A DNA stretch of 64,000 nt from Ornithodoros turicata (taxonomy: Eukaryota > Arthropoda > Arachnida > Ixodida > Argasidae): contig NC_088210.1 of the NCBI RefSeq assembly GCF_037126465.1, positions 12,422,011-12,486,010 on the forward strand. The letters run 5' to 3'. Both the position numbers and the translations under genes were made by a program. Positions 20,913-32,238 of this stretch are shown in pieces. Under the pieces are notes generated by a model that was not told the DNA's origin, did not search any database, and saw nothing but the letters and a program-made list of their open reading frames with translations. How positions within the stretch are numbered: the first letter of the stretch is position 1; each line of letters opens with the position of its first letter.

Positions 20913-22654
20913 ATGAACCCCTCGCCGCGAAAGCGCAAAGCTGCTGCTTTGGTTGTCGCACTGCTACCTGAGCTTTTGGGTGAAGGCAGTGAAAGGTCGC
21001 CAAAAAGGAAGAGACCGTGGGTGAAGGCGATATCGAAGGCCCATTCACAAGTTGGCGCGCAAAACAGCCTACTTCCTGTCCTTCGGCTGAGCGACGACGA
21101 CTTCAGGGGCTACTTGCGGATCAGCTCGACTGATTTTGAAGAGCTTATCTCCGGCATCCGTGAGGCTGTGGAGTGTGAGGACACTTTGATGCGACCAGCT
21201 TTAACGGTAGAGGAGCAGCTGACCATCACGCTCCGTTTCTTAGCCACAGGTAATCAGTGTTTATGGATGATTGCCTTAATTTGTTCCGGTTCTGACGTAT
21301 TCCCGTTTTAACAGGAGAGTCGTTCCACTCTCTTCACTATCAGTACTGCGTTGGTACCAGTACAATCCACAACAAGGTGAAGAAAGTCTGTGGAGCATTG
21401 TGCGACTACCTGATTCCCCGGTGAGTTAGGGCATCGTACTGAACTAGAGTATGGATTTCAGTATTTAGTAAGTTCAGTGTGATAAATGTAAAATGTTATT
21501 CCCAGGTACATGAGGCTGCCGGCTACCAGTGCTCAGTGGGAAGAGGTTGCCGACAAGTTTTTTGCCCGTTGGCACTTCCCCCATTGTCTCGGTGCTCTAG
21601 ACGGCAAGCATGTCAGAATTCGGTGTCCTCCAAAGGCTGGCTCTTCGTTCTTTAATTATAAGGGTCACCACAGTATTGTGCTGATGGCACTTGTGGACGC
21701 AGATAAGAAGGTATAGTACACATAGATCCTAAAAGAAGCAAGCAGCGTTATGTTTCCTTCAATTACAGGCCATCTTCGTGGATGCCGGAGTGAATGGGAG
21801 GTGCAACGACTCCATCACCTTTCGTGCAACGGAGTTGTTCCGGAAGCTTGACAGCGGGGACTGCAACATCCCTCAGCCTGTCCCACTTCCTGGTAATTGT
21901 TCTCTCTCAACGGGCCCATTCAAAATATCACCCAAAAATGAAATGCTTAGTAGATATTATTTGATTTACAGGCCAGACAGTTCCAACGGGGTTTGCTGTC
22001 GTCGCAGATGCTGCATTTCCCCTGAAGAAGTACATGCTGAGGCCTTATGCTCAGAAAGATCTGCAGCAGAAGGCAAACCGCGTTTACAACTACAGGTTAG
22101 TTCTGCGTGAGTCATGCCTAGTTGAGGCATGGACGAACTCTAAGAGGGCATGGCATTTTTCAGCCAAGGAATTAGATGAGAGGTGTACTACTTTGGGTGT
22201 TTTGAAAGGTCATTTTGTACCTTACATTGTGAAACAACAGATAAATTAATGATGATGAATTGGGAAATTACAAGATTAATTGGAACAATTAAGAAGTGCA
22301 TAAACATCACGTGCAGAACAACACCTTTTTTTCAGGCATTCGCGAGCCCGGCATGTGGTTGAAGCATTCTTCGGCATAATGAGCTCGCGGTTCCGTGTCC
22401 TGCTGACGGAGATCAATGGCTTGCCTGAAAACGTGACACGGATTGTCCTTGCATGTTGTGCTCTACACAACTTTGTAAGCCACAAGGGAAACCAGCAGCC
22501 CACGTCGCAAGCAACAGGAGGACTCGAGGACCTCGAGGGGTATGGTGCCAAGTCATCAGATGAGGCTCGAACGATGAGGGACCGCTTCAGGGAATACTTT
22601 GTGAGCGAGCGTGGTGCCCTGCCCTGGCAGGACAAATACCTAGATGCACACTAA
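20913..22654 (+). CDS. PIF/Harbinger DDE transposase (HARBI1-like), six exons
   Basis: The coding exons I infer are 20913-21249, 21315-21420, 21506-21710, 21769-21892, 21972-22095 and 22336-22654. All introns are GT-AG and the joined frame gives 404 residues. It catalyses cut-and-paste transposition of its own element in the nucleus. The N-terminus is basic (PRKRKAAA, SPKRKRPWVK). A helix-turn-helix region lies near residues 98-145 (LTVEEQLTITLRFLATGESF onward). The predicted catalytic triad is D180 in GALDGKH, D270 in VVADAAFP and E308 in RARHVVEAFFG, the standard motifs of the HARBI1-type domain. No stop or frameshift interrupts the model, and the length suits the family. The start is the first ATG of the open exon and is followed by basic residues. 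Its partner is the convergent MADF gene. Confidence 0.92.
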
Positions 22655-23542
22655 ACGTGAGGTTTACTTTTTTACTTGCCCTTGTGTAATTTGCACCATT
22701 GTCCCGTTGTCTGACACAAGCCTGTTGAATATCATGCCTTTGAAAGGTTGGCTCAAGAGCGGTGTAATATGGGAACATCTCGTCTCTTACAGTACCACCA
22801 CTGCTGTGTCCCGGGCCACACACACCCAGCAGTTCTTCTGAATGACCTGGTGCAATGCCTCATCATTCTTGCCCTTCCTGGACATTCCATCATCACCAAT
22901 CAGGACTCATGTACACCGTCTCCTTTGGTCCCTGTGTATTGGGTAGTTCATCATGGCCCTTAAAGAGTACCCTCAGAAGATTATCCTCCAAAGTGTGTTG
23001 GAACTGTGTAAATGACAAGAGTGGTTCTGCATGGGGAGCAACTTTCTTTGTACTATATTCTACCTCACATTTTGCTCTTGTTTAAATGTGTATGCAGCCA
23101 CATGTGTACACCACTGCCACTACCATTGAGCAAACACAACTTTAGCAAACATTAGTTTATTTGTGACTAGAGGAAGTGATTGCACAAAAGGCGTAAGCTG
23201 TGGTGCTCATTTCACGCCTTGTCAACTTGAGTGAAACCCTGTTGTGGCCTGCAAGCGAACAAAAATAGGACAATGCTGTGTGCAGGCACCTATAGTAGGA
23301 ACTAAAAACTGTTCAGTGCAAATTTTTTTATTTGCAGTTTTCTGTTTTTTATTCTTGGGTGAGGCTCAAAGTGTTACAGATTTTGTACACAAGTGTTGTG
23401 ATGCTGACCCGGGAAGCAGCAATTTTTTTTTTTTTGCAACGATTGGGTAACGTCCAAATGAAGAGTCAATAAGTTGCAATTATTTTCTGACCCAAACAAC
23501 AGCCATATGTGTGAACACTTATCCATGCAGAGAAAGCCATGC
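22655..23542. other. Intergenic spacer between the two Harbinger genes
   Basis: This is about 890 bp of shared 3' flank between the convergent genes. Short open frames here continue no recognised domain. A poly-T run lies near 23423. Confidence 0.5.
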
Positions 23543-24808
23543 TCAGAGAGTGCACACTGGGAATACGCACCTTGAGATTGACACGTTGTGTTTTGTTTGA
23601 AGTATGAGCTCTAGTATTTGTAGCTTGAGAATGTCTTTTCGTAAGGGATCCAAGGTGCGGAGCTCTGACGCAACCTGCATGCCGAAGTAGTACTCAGAGT
23701 CCCGGATATCATCGGGCTCGTTCAACACAGATATAGCTTTGTTGAGCATTTCTTGTGGTGTGGGAGCTGTCTGTTTTTTTGATCCTGCACTAGAGCTTGG
23801 CAGCTTTTTCTTTTTTGGAGGTGGTTCCACTGGCTCAGGATCTGGCTGCATTAGTACATACTGTAAGCTATTTCGTTGCTTGCTTGCTTCTCTAAAATAA
23901 TGTGCTATATGACAATTTACCTCATCTAATAGAATTTCACTTATACTTTCACTTGTGTCATGGCTCGGAGAAACAGCCTCAGTGCACGACGCCTGACATG
24001 GGTTTTCTGCAGGGGGCTCCCATATTGCCTCACTGTCGGCATCCTCTGTCAGGGTCCCACTGAGGCCACTGATGTCCAGAGATGAAACTCCCTTTCTTGG
24101 TTTGTAGCAACCAGCTAAGAACAACATCTCACTGTAAAGGTCCCATTTTGGGACATAGACCTCATTTGTCCCAGATCCTGATTTCCTCTCATTAGCTTTT
24201 GCGTGCTCCTTGAAGAAATATGTCCTCAGGTTCTTGAACTTTGCGAGTGCAGCCTTGGCTACAAAGAAATATTGCATGCACAATGTACTGTGTTCATCTT
24301 TCTCACATGTTAATGGAAGTAGTAGGAGTGTGTGTTGTTGTGCTATGTTAACAAATGAATAAATGACTTCTTACTACAGCAACGTGTTCATCTTCAAAGG
24401 TTAGTAATGGATCCACTAAACATGCATATCCAGTGCTTCAAAGAGGGGGATTGCATGCAACGTACATTTTTTCCTACGGAAGTTTAGTAAGAATGAACGA
24501 GGGCAGTGAGAAGCTAGAGAACTACAGCAGCATGCATGGGACGCTTTCTTATGCGTCCACGTACCATCGCAGCCCAACTCCTTTGCAATTTCTCCTAGCT
24601 GCCGTTGCCGCAACGTGCGGTTTTTGTACTGCATATGATTCAGATCGTACAGGTTCTCCCGCTCACTGAAGAACCTGACGAGAGCTATCAGACGCTCAGG
24701 CGTCCACTCGAAGTTCGAGGCCTGCAGATGAATCCTGTCAATTCGTAAAATAGTCACGAATCTTACGCAAAACATACCATATCTGCTGCAAACGCCGATG
24801 CAAGACAC
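23543..24808 (-). CDS. Harbinger accessory MADF-BESS DNA-binding protein
   Basis: On the minus strand exon 1 ends at 24565 (GATG, donor GTACGT). Exon 2 runs 24258-23543 after the acceptor TTTCTTTGTAG. The join restores ELGCDAKAALAKFKNLRTYF. Taken from the ATG at 24808 the product is 319 residues. The MADF (Myb/SANT-like) domain spans about residues 36-110: ERLIALVRFFSERENLYDL, YKNRTLRQRQLGEIAKELG, KFKNLRTYF, KWDLYSEMLFLAG. The middle is acidic and Ser/Thr-rich, followed by a nuclear-signal-like PPPKKKKL. A BESS motif (DSEYYFGMQVASELRTL onward) is near the C-terminus. In PIF/Harbinger elements such proteins assist transposase binding and nuclear import. The true start is uncertain: a possible acceptor (AATTGACAG) before the MADF domain could join an unseen upstream exon. 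Confidence 0.85.
23846..23920 (-). other. Possible 75-bp in-frame intron in the MADF-BESS gene
   Basis: On the minus strand the segment begins GTAAATTG and ends TACTAATGCAG, with a branch-point-like TACTAAT. Its length is a multiple of three and it has no stop. It could therefore be spliced (294-residue product) or read through (319 residues). Confidence 0.5.
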
Positions 24809-25044
24809 TGGTTCTGGTTTCGACGGCTATTAAGCGTTCCGGAGAAGGAGGAGTCAAAAGCCGCGGAAAATTTGAAATGTGACGCCAGAAGTCACGTGCC
24901 CCTGCTCGTCCCAGGATTGGCTGGTGCACGAGCAACTTCAGAATCATCTTGGAGGTTTTCGGTCGGCGAGCGTTTCGCAGCAACTCTGAGCAACTCGAGT
25001 TGCTGGAGGTTGCCGGCTAACAGCAACTCCAAAGTTGCTCATAG

Positions 25045-25078
25045 ATGCTGGTAAAAGTTGCCCCGTGTGAACGCTGCC
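25045..25078 (-). repeat. Harbinger right TIR
   Basis: The reverse complement starts GGCAGCGTTCACACGGGGCA and pairs with 20333-20366. TCA follows at 25079-25081. Confidence 0.88.
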
Positions 25079-25656
25079 TCACTGTGATGGTGGAACGAGC
25101 GATAGAAATGTTTCTACTACACGCGATGCGTTATTCATGTATTGGAGCGGCATAGCTGATGTGAATACACGTGCCAAAGTATTAAAGTCTACGTGCAGTG
25201 ACACTTTTTTTATTGTGATTGTTGCGGACACCTAAGTCTGCTACAATCATAAAAAACGGGAAATAGCAAACCGAAACCGAAAGTTCCAACATATAATGCC
25301 AGAGCGCCGCAGCAATAAATTCCGGCTGTGGTCTTCAGCAGTGGAACAAAATAATCCCTTGCTCTTCCACTAATTTAGAGACGCAGGCAGATATTCCAGA
25401 TTTGAAGATTTGAAGTTTGAAGAAACTGAGTTTTGAGTGGCTACAGATCTTTAGCTCCATCTACAGATTTTTCGGACTCTGATCTACAGATAATTTTTTT
25501 TTTTTTTTTACGTGTGGCAACACCAGGCCTCCGCAGCTCCCCGCATTTGCGGCAGTAGAAAAATAAAATCACGTTAAAGGAAAAGTTTCTTGATTGTTTG
25601 GAAGGGGGCTGTAAGGGTTTTTGGGGTGTACCCAGGGGGGGGGGGGGGCAGCGAAT

Positions 25657-25803
25657 AGAGAGTTTTAGAACACCGTTGATAACGTGGCTAGCGTCTCACC
25701 GTATCAACCGGAACCAATCAGTGGATAAGATTCTGAGTCACGCACGAGTGCGATTGGTTCCGATACAGACGATAACTTTATCAACGGTATACTAAAACCC
25801 ACT
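25657..25803. mobile_element. Short MITE with ACCGTTGATAA ends
   Basis: AGTTTTAGAACACCGTTGAT at the left faces ATCAACGGTATACTAAAAC at the right. A 17-bp inner palindrome pair (GGAACCAATC and GATTGGTTCC) follows. It is preceded by a G run near 25637. The TA or TAA flanks are not exact. Confidence 0.65.
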
Positions 25804-26384
25804 AATAATAACTTTCCGGTCGCTCTTCCTATCGGCTTTTCCATTGAGAAGCGTTCGTATTGCAGTTTGCTGATTGCGAAATGCACGGTGTCATATATGC
25901 AGCGATTTTCGAGCGCGAGGAGGAGAGATTCTAATTTAAACCCGTCTGCTAGGGTTAGACGGGGTGGAGCTTTCGTTAACCACGTGTTTCCGGCAGAACA
26001 ACACACGTTTCAAGATCGATGGTGACATCGCAAACGAGGCATAGTGCTTCCTGCATTTGAAGGGCGCCGTTGTTTGGGACGCAGAGCTCGGTTCGGTTGC
26101 TCACTCAGATATGACATTATGCGGGACCGATCCACGCTCTCCTGCAAACTCAGCTGATCGACCGTTATCGTACAAAATTGCAATATTATGTCCCTACATA
26201 GTCAAACCTCAACCTATGAACCGTTAACGTTCTTAGAAAAGCCCTGAATGGGGAAGGATAATTGCCTGGTTTCGTCAGAAGCCAAAACTTTGCTTTCATG
26301 CCGTAGATGTCATGCTTCGCTGACGGAATAGATTGATTTTCCTGCGTGTTCCACCGTATACGACAAGCCTCGGAAGCAGGAAAA
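25804..26384. other. Unassigned stretch
   Basis: Nothing recognised. Confidence 0.35.
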
Positions 26385-26799
26385 TGTATAATGTAAAATC
26401 CCCAGACTATAGAGGTGGGGTGGGGGGATATGTTTATTAAGAAAAAAGAAAGGAGAGGTCAGCCAGACGGAGCTCGGCTTGCTATTCCAAAAAAGGGGAA
26501 AATTTGGGAAGAAAAGGAAAAAGGAGAAAGGGGAAACGAAAAGAAAAGAAAAAGAAGATAAGAAAAGGGGAAGACAAAGAAAAGAAACGAAAGGAAAAGA
26601 AGAAAAGGGGAGACAAAGAAGAGAAGAAAAGAAAAGGAAAAGTAACAGAAGAAAAGGGAAGGAAAGGAAGAACACAAAACTAAAACTGACTAAGACTATA
26701 GGTAACATGAAGGGAGAGTCACAACACGAAGTGACGTCGAGACTTCGTGTTGTGTCTGACGCTTCGTGCTTCCTAGACTTGGGGTTTTACATTATGCAT
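26385..26799. mobile_element. Family L TIR element with purine tract, copy 1
   Basis: TGTATAATGTAAAATCCCCA at the left faces GGGGTTTTACATTATGCA at the right. The interior is a GA-rich tract of about 230 bp (26445-26680), then a hairpin ACACGAAGT/ACTTCGTGT near 26722-26752. Copy 2 at 44223 is a short version with the same ends. Confidence 0.7.
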
Positions 26800-28013
26800 C
26801 AATTTCACCAGCTCGCTTGCTTCTTAGCCATCTTTTCGTAGTAAAATGTAGTCGCACAGCTTGGGGGCCGCACTATTTCTGAGACTGTTCTGACTACGTA
26901 CGGTTTTCCTATTGCTTTTTCTTCTCTGACGATTGTGTTCGTGCCATTGACGTAAACACTGGTGAGAAAAAGAAGACAAAAAGAAAAGCGTGAAGCATTC
27001 TTCCGATCAAAACACGGTCACACGAACACATCCGTTCGCGTTCGTTTATCCAGGCTATACGACCGCTTGGCGCCTCTTTCAGCCACAGAGGGCGCTTTCG
27101 TGCTTCGAAACTTTCGCGCACCATCCCTATAATCGAATTGTCATTTCATTGCGGGCTAATATATCGGCGCTCCTTTTTACTTCGTTCTATTATGGTGCCC
27201 AATGTTGTTTGCCTTACCAAAACGTGACGTCCAGCTTTGAGCGACAGTCTCAAATAAAGCAAACCAAAACTAAAAACAAAGAGAGACAAAAAAAAAAAAA
27301 AACAGTGTCAGTTGCGTTTTTGTGGATTTTTAGATACACAGTAAAAAATATTTCAAAATGAAATACGCCGTCAATTATTCATAATTGAATTGTATATAAC
27401 CAGCGGTTTCGTTGCCGTTTGATAGTTAAGGAATCAAGTTACGAATTCGAGACAAAATTTTCCAGCTAGGTTTTGTCATACGTCAAAGTAGAGTCGTGAT
27501 GTTTCCCTGTGGCAACCACAGGACCTTACCCCGCAAGTACTATAAGTACAAGTGTGGTATACAGCATACGAAAACAAAAACTTAACACGTCTTGTAGATC
27601 TGGGTTCGCTTAAATCGATCTACCACGTCGTAGGTTCAATAAAAGCGCGAGCGAAATAAAAAAAAAAGAAGATATTTTCTACACCAGAGTGTTTGGGGAA
27701 GAATTGCGCTGTGTTTTATGTCATGATTATAGGCACACAGGATATACGCGCAATCGTGTTCTGCAAAATTAACTGAACAGTATCATGCAAAACTAAATGT
27801 ATCGTACACATATCTTACAGATACTTTCAGCTGTTGTTGAACTGAAAACGAGCCGTTTAAGTTTCTTATTACGGATTTATTATTGTATAGAATACGAATA
27901 GCCAACCCTTTTGCGAGTGTAAAATATATGTCACTGAGATCACTCTTACGTAGCGTACCGTTTACATAAAAGAAAAAGAAAAACTGAACATGTTGCACTG
28001 CCGTTCAAGTGTG
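26800..28013. other. Unassigned stretch
   Basis: It holds an A-rich tail-like run near 27250-27303 after TCTCAAATAAAGCAAACC, which could be the 3' end of an unrecognised retroposon. No coding motif. Confidence 0.35.
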
Positions 28014-28780
28014 TAACCTAACTCTCCGAGGGAGTAAATATTACTCCGCCGGGACATGGGATAATTTATGTTACTGTCTTTCACTGACGTCACGGCGTAG
28101 CCTATTTGAAACGCTAAAAATAAACGCTCAAGAATAAACGCGTAAGCATCTACCGTTAAAAATAAAACGACCAGGATATGCGCGTAAATAATTCCACGAT
28201 ACGAATAAACTGCGTACTATCCATGTACCGTTACTAATAAACCGTCAAAAACCTATCCTTAAAAATATATATATCTAAAAAGTGAGGTGAAACAGGCTCT
28301 GAATCTTATGCCTGCACCGCCCAAAGCAAGGTGAACTGGAAGCATGGGACTTAAACTAATCTCATAAGGCCAAAGTAGCCTAAACCATCCTAAACTACCC
28401 AAAACTAAACTATCCTCACATAACCTGATCAAACCTGACGGAGAATGCGATCTATCCGCCTCCCTGCTATATAGGTGATGAGGACACATTAGTGAAGCCA
28501 AAATCGCCATATTATTTTTTGGAAACCAAACCAAACCAAACCATGGTGAGGGGATTTTGGAACATTTTATTTGTAATGGTGGATTTTTAAGCGGTGATGT
28601 CTAAGCGGAGATATTAAGCAGTTTATTTTTAGAGATTTTGGGTTTTGGAGATAACCGTGTATTTTTCAAGCGGTATGTTCTTTAATGTTTTATTCTTAAG
28701 CTGTTTATTCTTAATGGTGTATTTCGGCTACCTTTCACAATTGTTTTTCCCTAACCATACACACTTGTCTCGAAGGTGTT
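28014..28780. repeat. Possible element with AATAAAC words
   Basis: AAATAAACGCT, GAATAAACGCG and related words at 28110-28260 are mirrored by TTTTTAAGCGGTG and GTTTATTTTTAG words at 28580-28740. This suggests inverted subterminal arrays. Ends were not found. (AAACC)n lies at 28514-28538. Confidence 0.35.
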
Positions 28781-29155
28781 CACGTCCATGCTGAAATGGA
28801 TGGCCACCTGGATCCTAATACGCTAATACGTACACACTTTGGAGGTCACTTACAAGCCACAGTTTAAAAGGAATGCAGGTAGTCACGAGAACCTGCATAT
28901 TCAGAATGGTATAACATCAGGGTACTGGCCACCGCAGCCAGCGCATCATAGCCATAAGCCAAACACTCCAAATGCAGTGACACCTGTTGCGGCTCCAAGA
29001 ACGCAGAACATGTGCCACAGTATAGACACCTTTCGTATACAGTCTTTGAAGTAAAATCCTATGCATCATCCTCGCTCTATTGGAAAGGCACCAAGTCTGT
29101 GTGGCACAGAAAAATTGGAAGTAAAGAAATCAGGTTGCGTTTCTATAGGGTAAAG
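28781..29155. other. Unassigned stretch
   Basis: A 71-codon plus-strand frame has no recognised domain. Confidence 0.35.
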
Positions 29156-29157
29156 TA

Positions 29158-29688
29158 CACTCTAAGAAAAAAAGGAGTAATTTTACTCCTTTTGGGGAGC
29201 AGTTGCATTGCCACAAAAAATAGTCCCTTTCGGGAGTAAATGCACGGGAGTAAATGGATGTCACAGAGTGAAGACCGCATTTCACGCGCTGTTGTAAGAG
29301 TCCCAGGTACATAATTGGTGCGCATGCATGAAAATACTTTGAAGCAAACCGTCAACCGTGATATATCGAGTGATATAAAATCTTGCGCCATACTAGGGCA
29401 CAATTTGCGAAGAAAGATGCGCTAACTGTTTCTTCCTCTGTGTGGCTGGAAAATTGCTACGTTGTCTGAGTTATACAGCCTTATGTCGTTCAAATTGACC
29501 AGGGGCACATATTTACGTAGACTGTTGCATTCAGGAGACCATTCGCGAAGTTTGGTGACAATTTGCAGTCCTGGGGAGTAAATGTTGGGACTAAATGTTG
29601 GGTTACGGGACTAAATGGGGAGTAATTGCAGACTAGGGGAGTAGAAGCTGCAATTACTCCCCGTTTTACTCCTTTTTTTCTTAGAGTG
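29158..29688 (-). mobile_element. Family E MITE E1
   Basis: A 531-bp element with ends CACTCTAAGAAAAAAAGGAG and the complement, flanked by TA. GGAGTAA/TTACTCC and GGGACTAAATG words are iterated within about 120 bp of both ends. The unique core is shared with E2-E5. The orientation is opposite to E2. The open frame it contains is a by-product of the conserved core. Confidence 0.92.
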
Positions 29689-30545
29689 TAGGGCTACTTG
29701 AAGATGGCGGCAAGTTGAGGACAGTTTGGGTTTTGTCGTCTGCGACACCAGGGTGAGCACAGTCGTTGTCTGGGCTCTGGAGTAACCTGTTGACGTTCTG
29801 CACGTGGCTTTTTAGAAAGACGTGAGCCGCTGTTTTGCAGATGTGGTCGAGGTAAGAGGGGCCTTTTTTTTGTCCTATCAGTAACTTTCGCGAGCATTCA
29901 CTTCCAGTTTGCTCACTTCTGCTCCTCGGCTAATAAAATATGACCTTGCCGTTGTGATGCTGTGTCACTGCGCTGTGTTTCCATGCGCATTATACTCGTG
30001 GCTGACCGTTTCGGCTGGCCCAAACAAAAGACAAAATTTAAACCCGACATTAATTTTTTGATCTCTTCAACTTACCCATATAGGGTGGGTGTAAGTTGAT
30101 GAAACTATGCAGCCTGTCATCTGTGGCTCGTACGAAATAAATATCTGGTTTAGCACAACAGTAATTCGTGGATCATTTCTCAAAGGTTTGGGGATTCAGT
30201 TAACGAATTACGGTACAATTTTGGCGATTATTCTGACTGCTGTGAACAAAATAGTTCAACTGTCTTCAACATAGACCACCTTACTCTAAACGTTTTTTTT
30301 TTTTTTTTTTTACAGCAACCACGTTTGCTGTTATGAAACAGACAAACGTCTTGCAATTCCTAAACGAATTCGGAAGTGCAGACTAGGAAAAGAAATCACG
30401 GAAGAGTAAGTTAGGTTTTGAGGTGTAAGAGAGGTGATATATCCGATAACCAAAGTGTCGAAGAGGAGAGTAACTGTTCCCGCCGCAGGTCCTCTACAAT
30501 CCTAGGAGTATCATTTACGCTCTTTGACGTGTAAAAGAGAATCGT
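29689..30545. other. Unassigned stretch
   Basis: A 20-base T run lies near 30293. No recognisable gene or element ends. Confidence 0.35.
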
Positions 30546-30547
30546 CC

Positions 30548-30712
30548 CAGGCATCACACCAATATTGGCCCAATGTGCGTTGCCAGGTTGGCCAGTACTG
30601 GTCCCACATGGGCTGCCAATATTGGTTCAACGTGAAAAGTGCAACGGGGCTCCCTATTGAACCAATATTGGCTGCCTCTCTATTGGCAAGCCCATATTGC
30701 GCCAATTTTTCT
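30548..30712. repeat. CCAATATTGG-rich repeat, copy 1
   Basis: CACCAATATTGGCCCAAT, GCCAATATTGGTTC and GAACCAATATTGGCTGCC recur in mirrored order. Related blocks lie at 33255-33362 and 40560-40660. They probably form one dispersed MITE family; the ends are unresolved here. Confidence 0.5.
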
Positions 30713-31076
30713 GCGTTGACGCCAACGATGAGTGCGGGTAATAATAATAAAGCATTGATCGGTATAATATCCACTGCTAACGGTAATAATATTTACGTCG
30801 TCTTTTCTGTAGATCTTTTAATTGATCCACGTTGCGCTAAACAAACAACGCTGCATCGTCTTAAACACCAAAAAAAAAAACAGGTGACGTGCCCGCCGTA
30901 TTGCCAACTGTATAGGAAGTGACAAGCGAAAGCTTGCCCGCATCAGATTTCAAAAGTAGTACTGCCCTCGCTCTTAAAACAAAGAGGAGAATCAACTAAG
31001 CGTTAGGCTTGCAGGCAGTCCCACGGAATTACCAATGGCAAATATCCCTCAGAATCCTTCGTTGGGATCGGAATAG

Positions 31077-31500
31077 CAGTGTTGTACGTAGCGCCGCTAC
31101 TAGTAGCGGCGCTACCGTATCCGTTACTTTTTTCGGTAGCGGAGTAGAGATCGCGCTACTTTCTTAAATTGGTAACGAAGAACTACTTCCGTTACAAATT
31201 TGCAGTAGCGCAATCTTAGAGCGCTACCGCTACCGCTACTTTCCGAGCTCAGGTTCCTATGCGTTGTTTTTCCTCTTAACGAATTCGTTACTAGGTACGG
31301 TTACTTATTTTCTGTCCCAAAAAGTAGCGCATGCAGTATCGCGTTACTTTTTTACGGGTAACGGTAGCGGTATTCCGCTACTTTTAGAAACGTGTAACGA
31401 TATCGGGATTTCGTTACTTTTTGCTCAGGTAGCGCGTATCGGTATTACGCTACCTTTTTCAAGTAGCGGGTAGTATATAGTTTCAAGTAGCGCAATAGTA
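31077..31500. mobile_element. hAT-like end with GTAGCG arrays, probably truncated
   Basis: It starts CAGTGTTGTACGTAGCGCCG and is packed with GTAGCGGTAGCG, CGCTAC and TTCGTTAC words. The design resembles the AT-rich hAT MITEs elsewhere in the window. No matching right terminus or 8-bp duplication was found. Confidence 0.5.
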
Positions 31501-31577
31501 TATATGAGTCTGTAACTTGTGTGTGGCGGGTTGGGTGATCTAGGGGGGGTTGCGGTTAGCCTGCTCTGTATAGAGAC

Positions 31578-31740
31578 GGCTCGGTGCACCCAGGGGAGGG
31601 AGAAGGGGGAGGGTGAAAGAGGGAGGAGAGAGATGGTGGAGGAGAATGAGGGGAGGGGCTCGGTGCACCCAGGGCAGAAGAGGGTCGGCTGAAAGAGGGA
31701 GGAGAGAGATGATGGTGGCACAGGAGAATGAGGGGGGAGG
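31578..31740 (+). repeat. Two-unit purine-rich tandem duplication
   Basis: GGCTCGGTGCACCCAGGG starts both units (31578 and 31657). Each continues with GAAAGAGGGAGGAGAGAGAT and GGAGAATGAGGGG. The units are about 80 bp with small indels. Confidence 0.8.
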
Positions 31741-32230
31741 TGTGCTAGCCCTCTTGCTCTTGGATTGGGTAGTTTAAGAGAACTACCCACCACAGAAAAC
31801 ATACGAGCATCACTCAGTAGTCTTTTGTATTGTTGACCGTGATTAGATGAGTCACAAAATTAGTGAGCCCATCTTCCTCATCTTTTAGCCTACCACTCTC
31901 TATATCCTTAATTTACTGATTTGCTTTATTTTCCCCAACCAAGTCAACAACTGAGGCCAGTTCTAAAACTCTGCCCCATTGCTTTTGCACTTGAGTGTAA
32001 CGCTGTATCGTGTGCTTCAGAAGAGCGTCAACACTCCTGTGCTTTACAATTAACTCACCCCAAAATTCCGATAGATCTCCTCCTTGTGTTGCGGCAGTAG
32101 TCTTCATTGGGATGCTCCATGTACCACGGTACCCACCTTTATTATTTGCGAATTTACGTCATGACTTTGTAAGTTCCAACCCGCTCCTATAGAGTACAAC
32201 GGAACGAAACGCTTTCGTGACGGTGATGGA
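31741..32230. other. Unassigned stretch
   Basis: No gene or repeat recognised. Confidence 0.35.
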
Positions 32231-32238
32231 CATACGTG

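Larger units (their letters stand above)
20333..25078 (+). mobile_element. PIF/Harbinger DNA transposon, apparently complete
   Basis: The 4746-bp element is flanked by TCA at 20330-20332 and 25079-25081, the 3-bp duplication expected of PIF/Harbinger. The TIRs share GCGTTCACACGGGGCAACTT and CCAGCA over about 30 bp. Both subterminal regions repeat GCAAC words in both orientations. The element encodes a DDE transposase on the plus strand and a MADF-BESS protein on the minus strand, tail to tail, the usual two-gene plan of this superfamily. Reading frames and splice sites are intact, so it may be a recent, possibly autonomous copy. Confidence 0.93.
19735..25523. mobile_element. GTGTTGCCACAC element containing Harbinger
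   Basis: GTGTTGCCACAC (19735-19746) and GTGTGGCAACAC (25512-25523) are perfect 12-bp inverted ends. Each is followed by several CTACAGAT words within 100 bp (19747-19830 and 25440-25490). Without the nested Harbinger it would be about 1.04 kb. CA on both outer sides may be a 2-bp duplication. No protein of its own is seen. Confidence 0.7.

Noticed and set aside
22276..22635. Minus-strand frame opposite the transposase last exon
   Set aside because: It is the antisense shadow of the well-supported transposase exon.
26310..26708. 132-codon frame rich in Phe, Leu and Ser
   Set aside because: It is the translation of the purine/pyrimidine tract inside family L.
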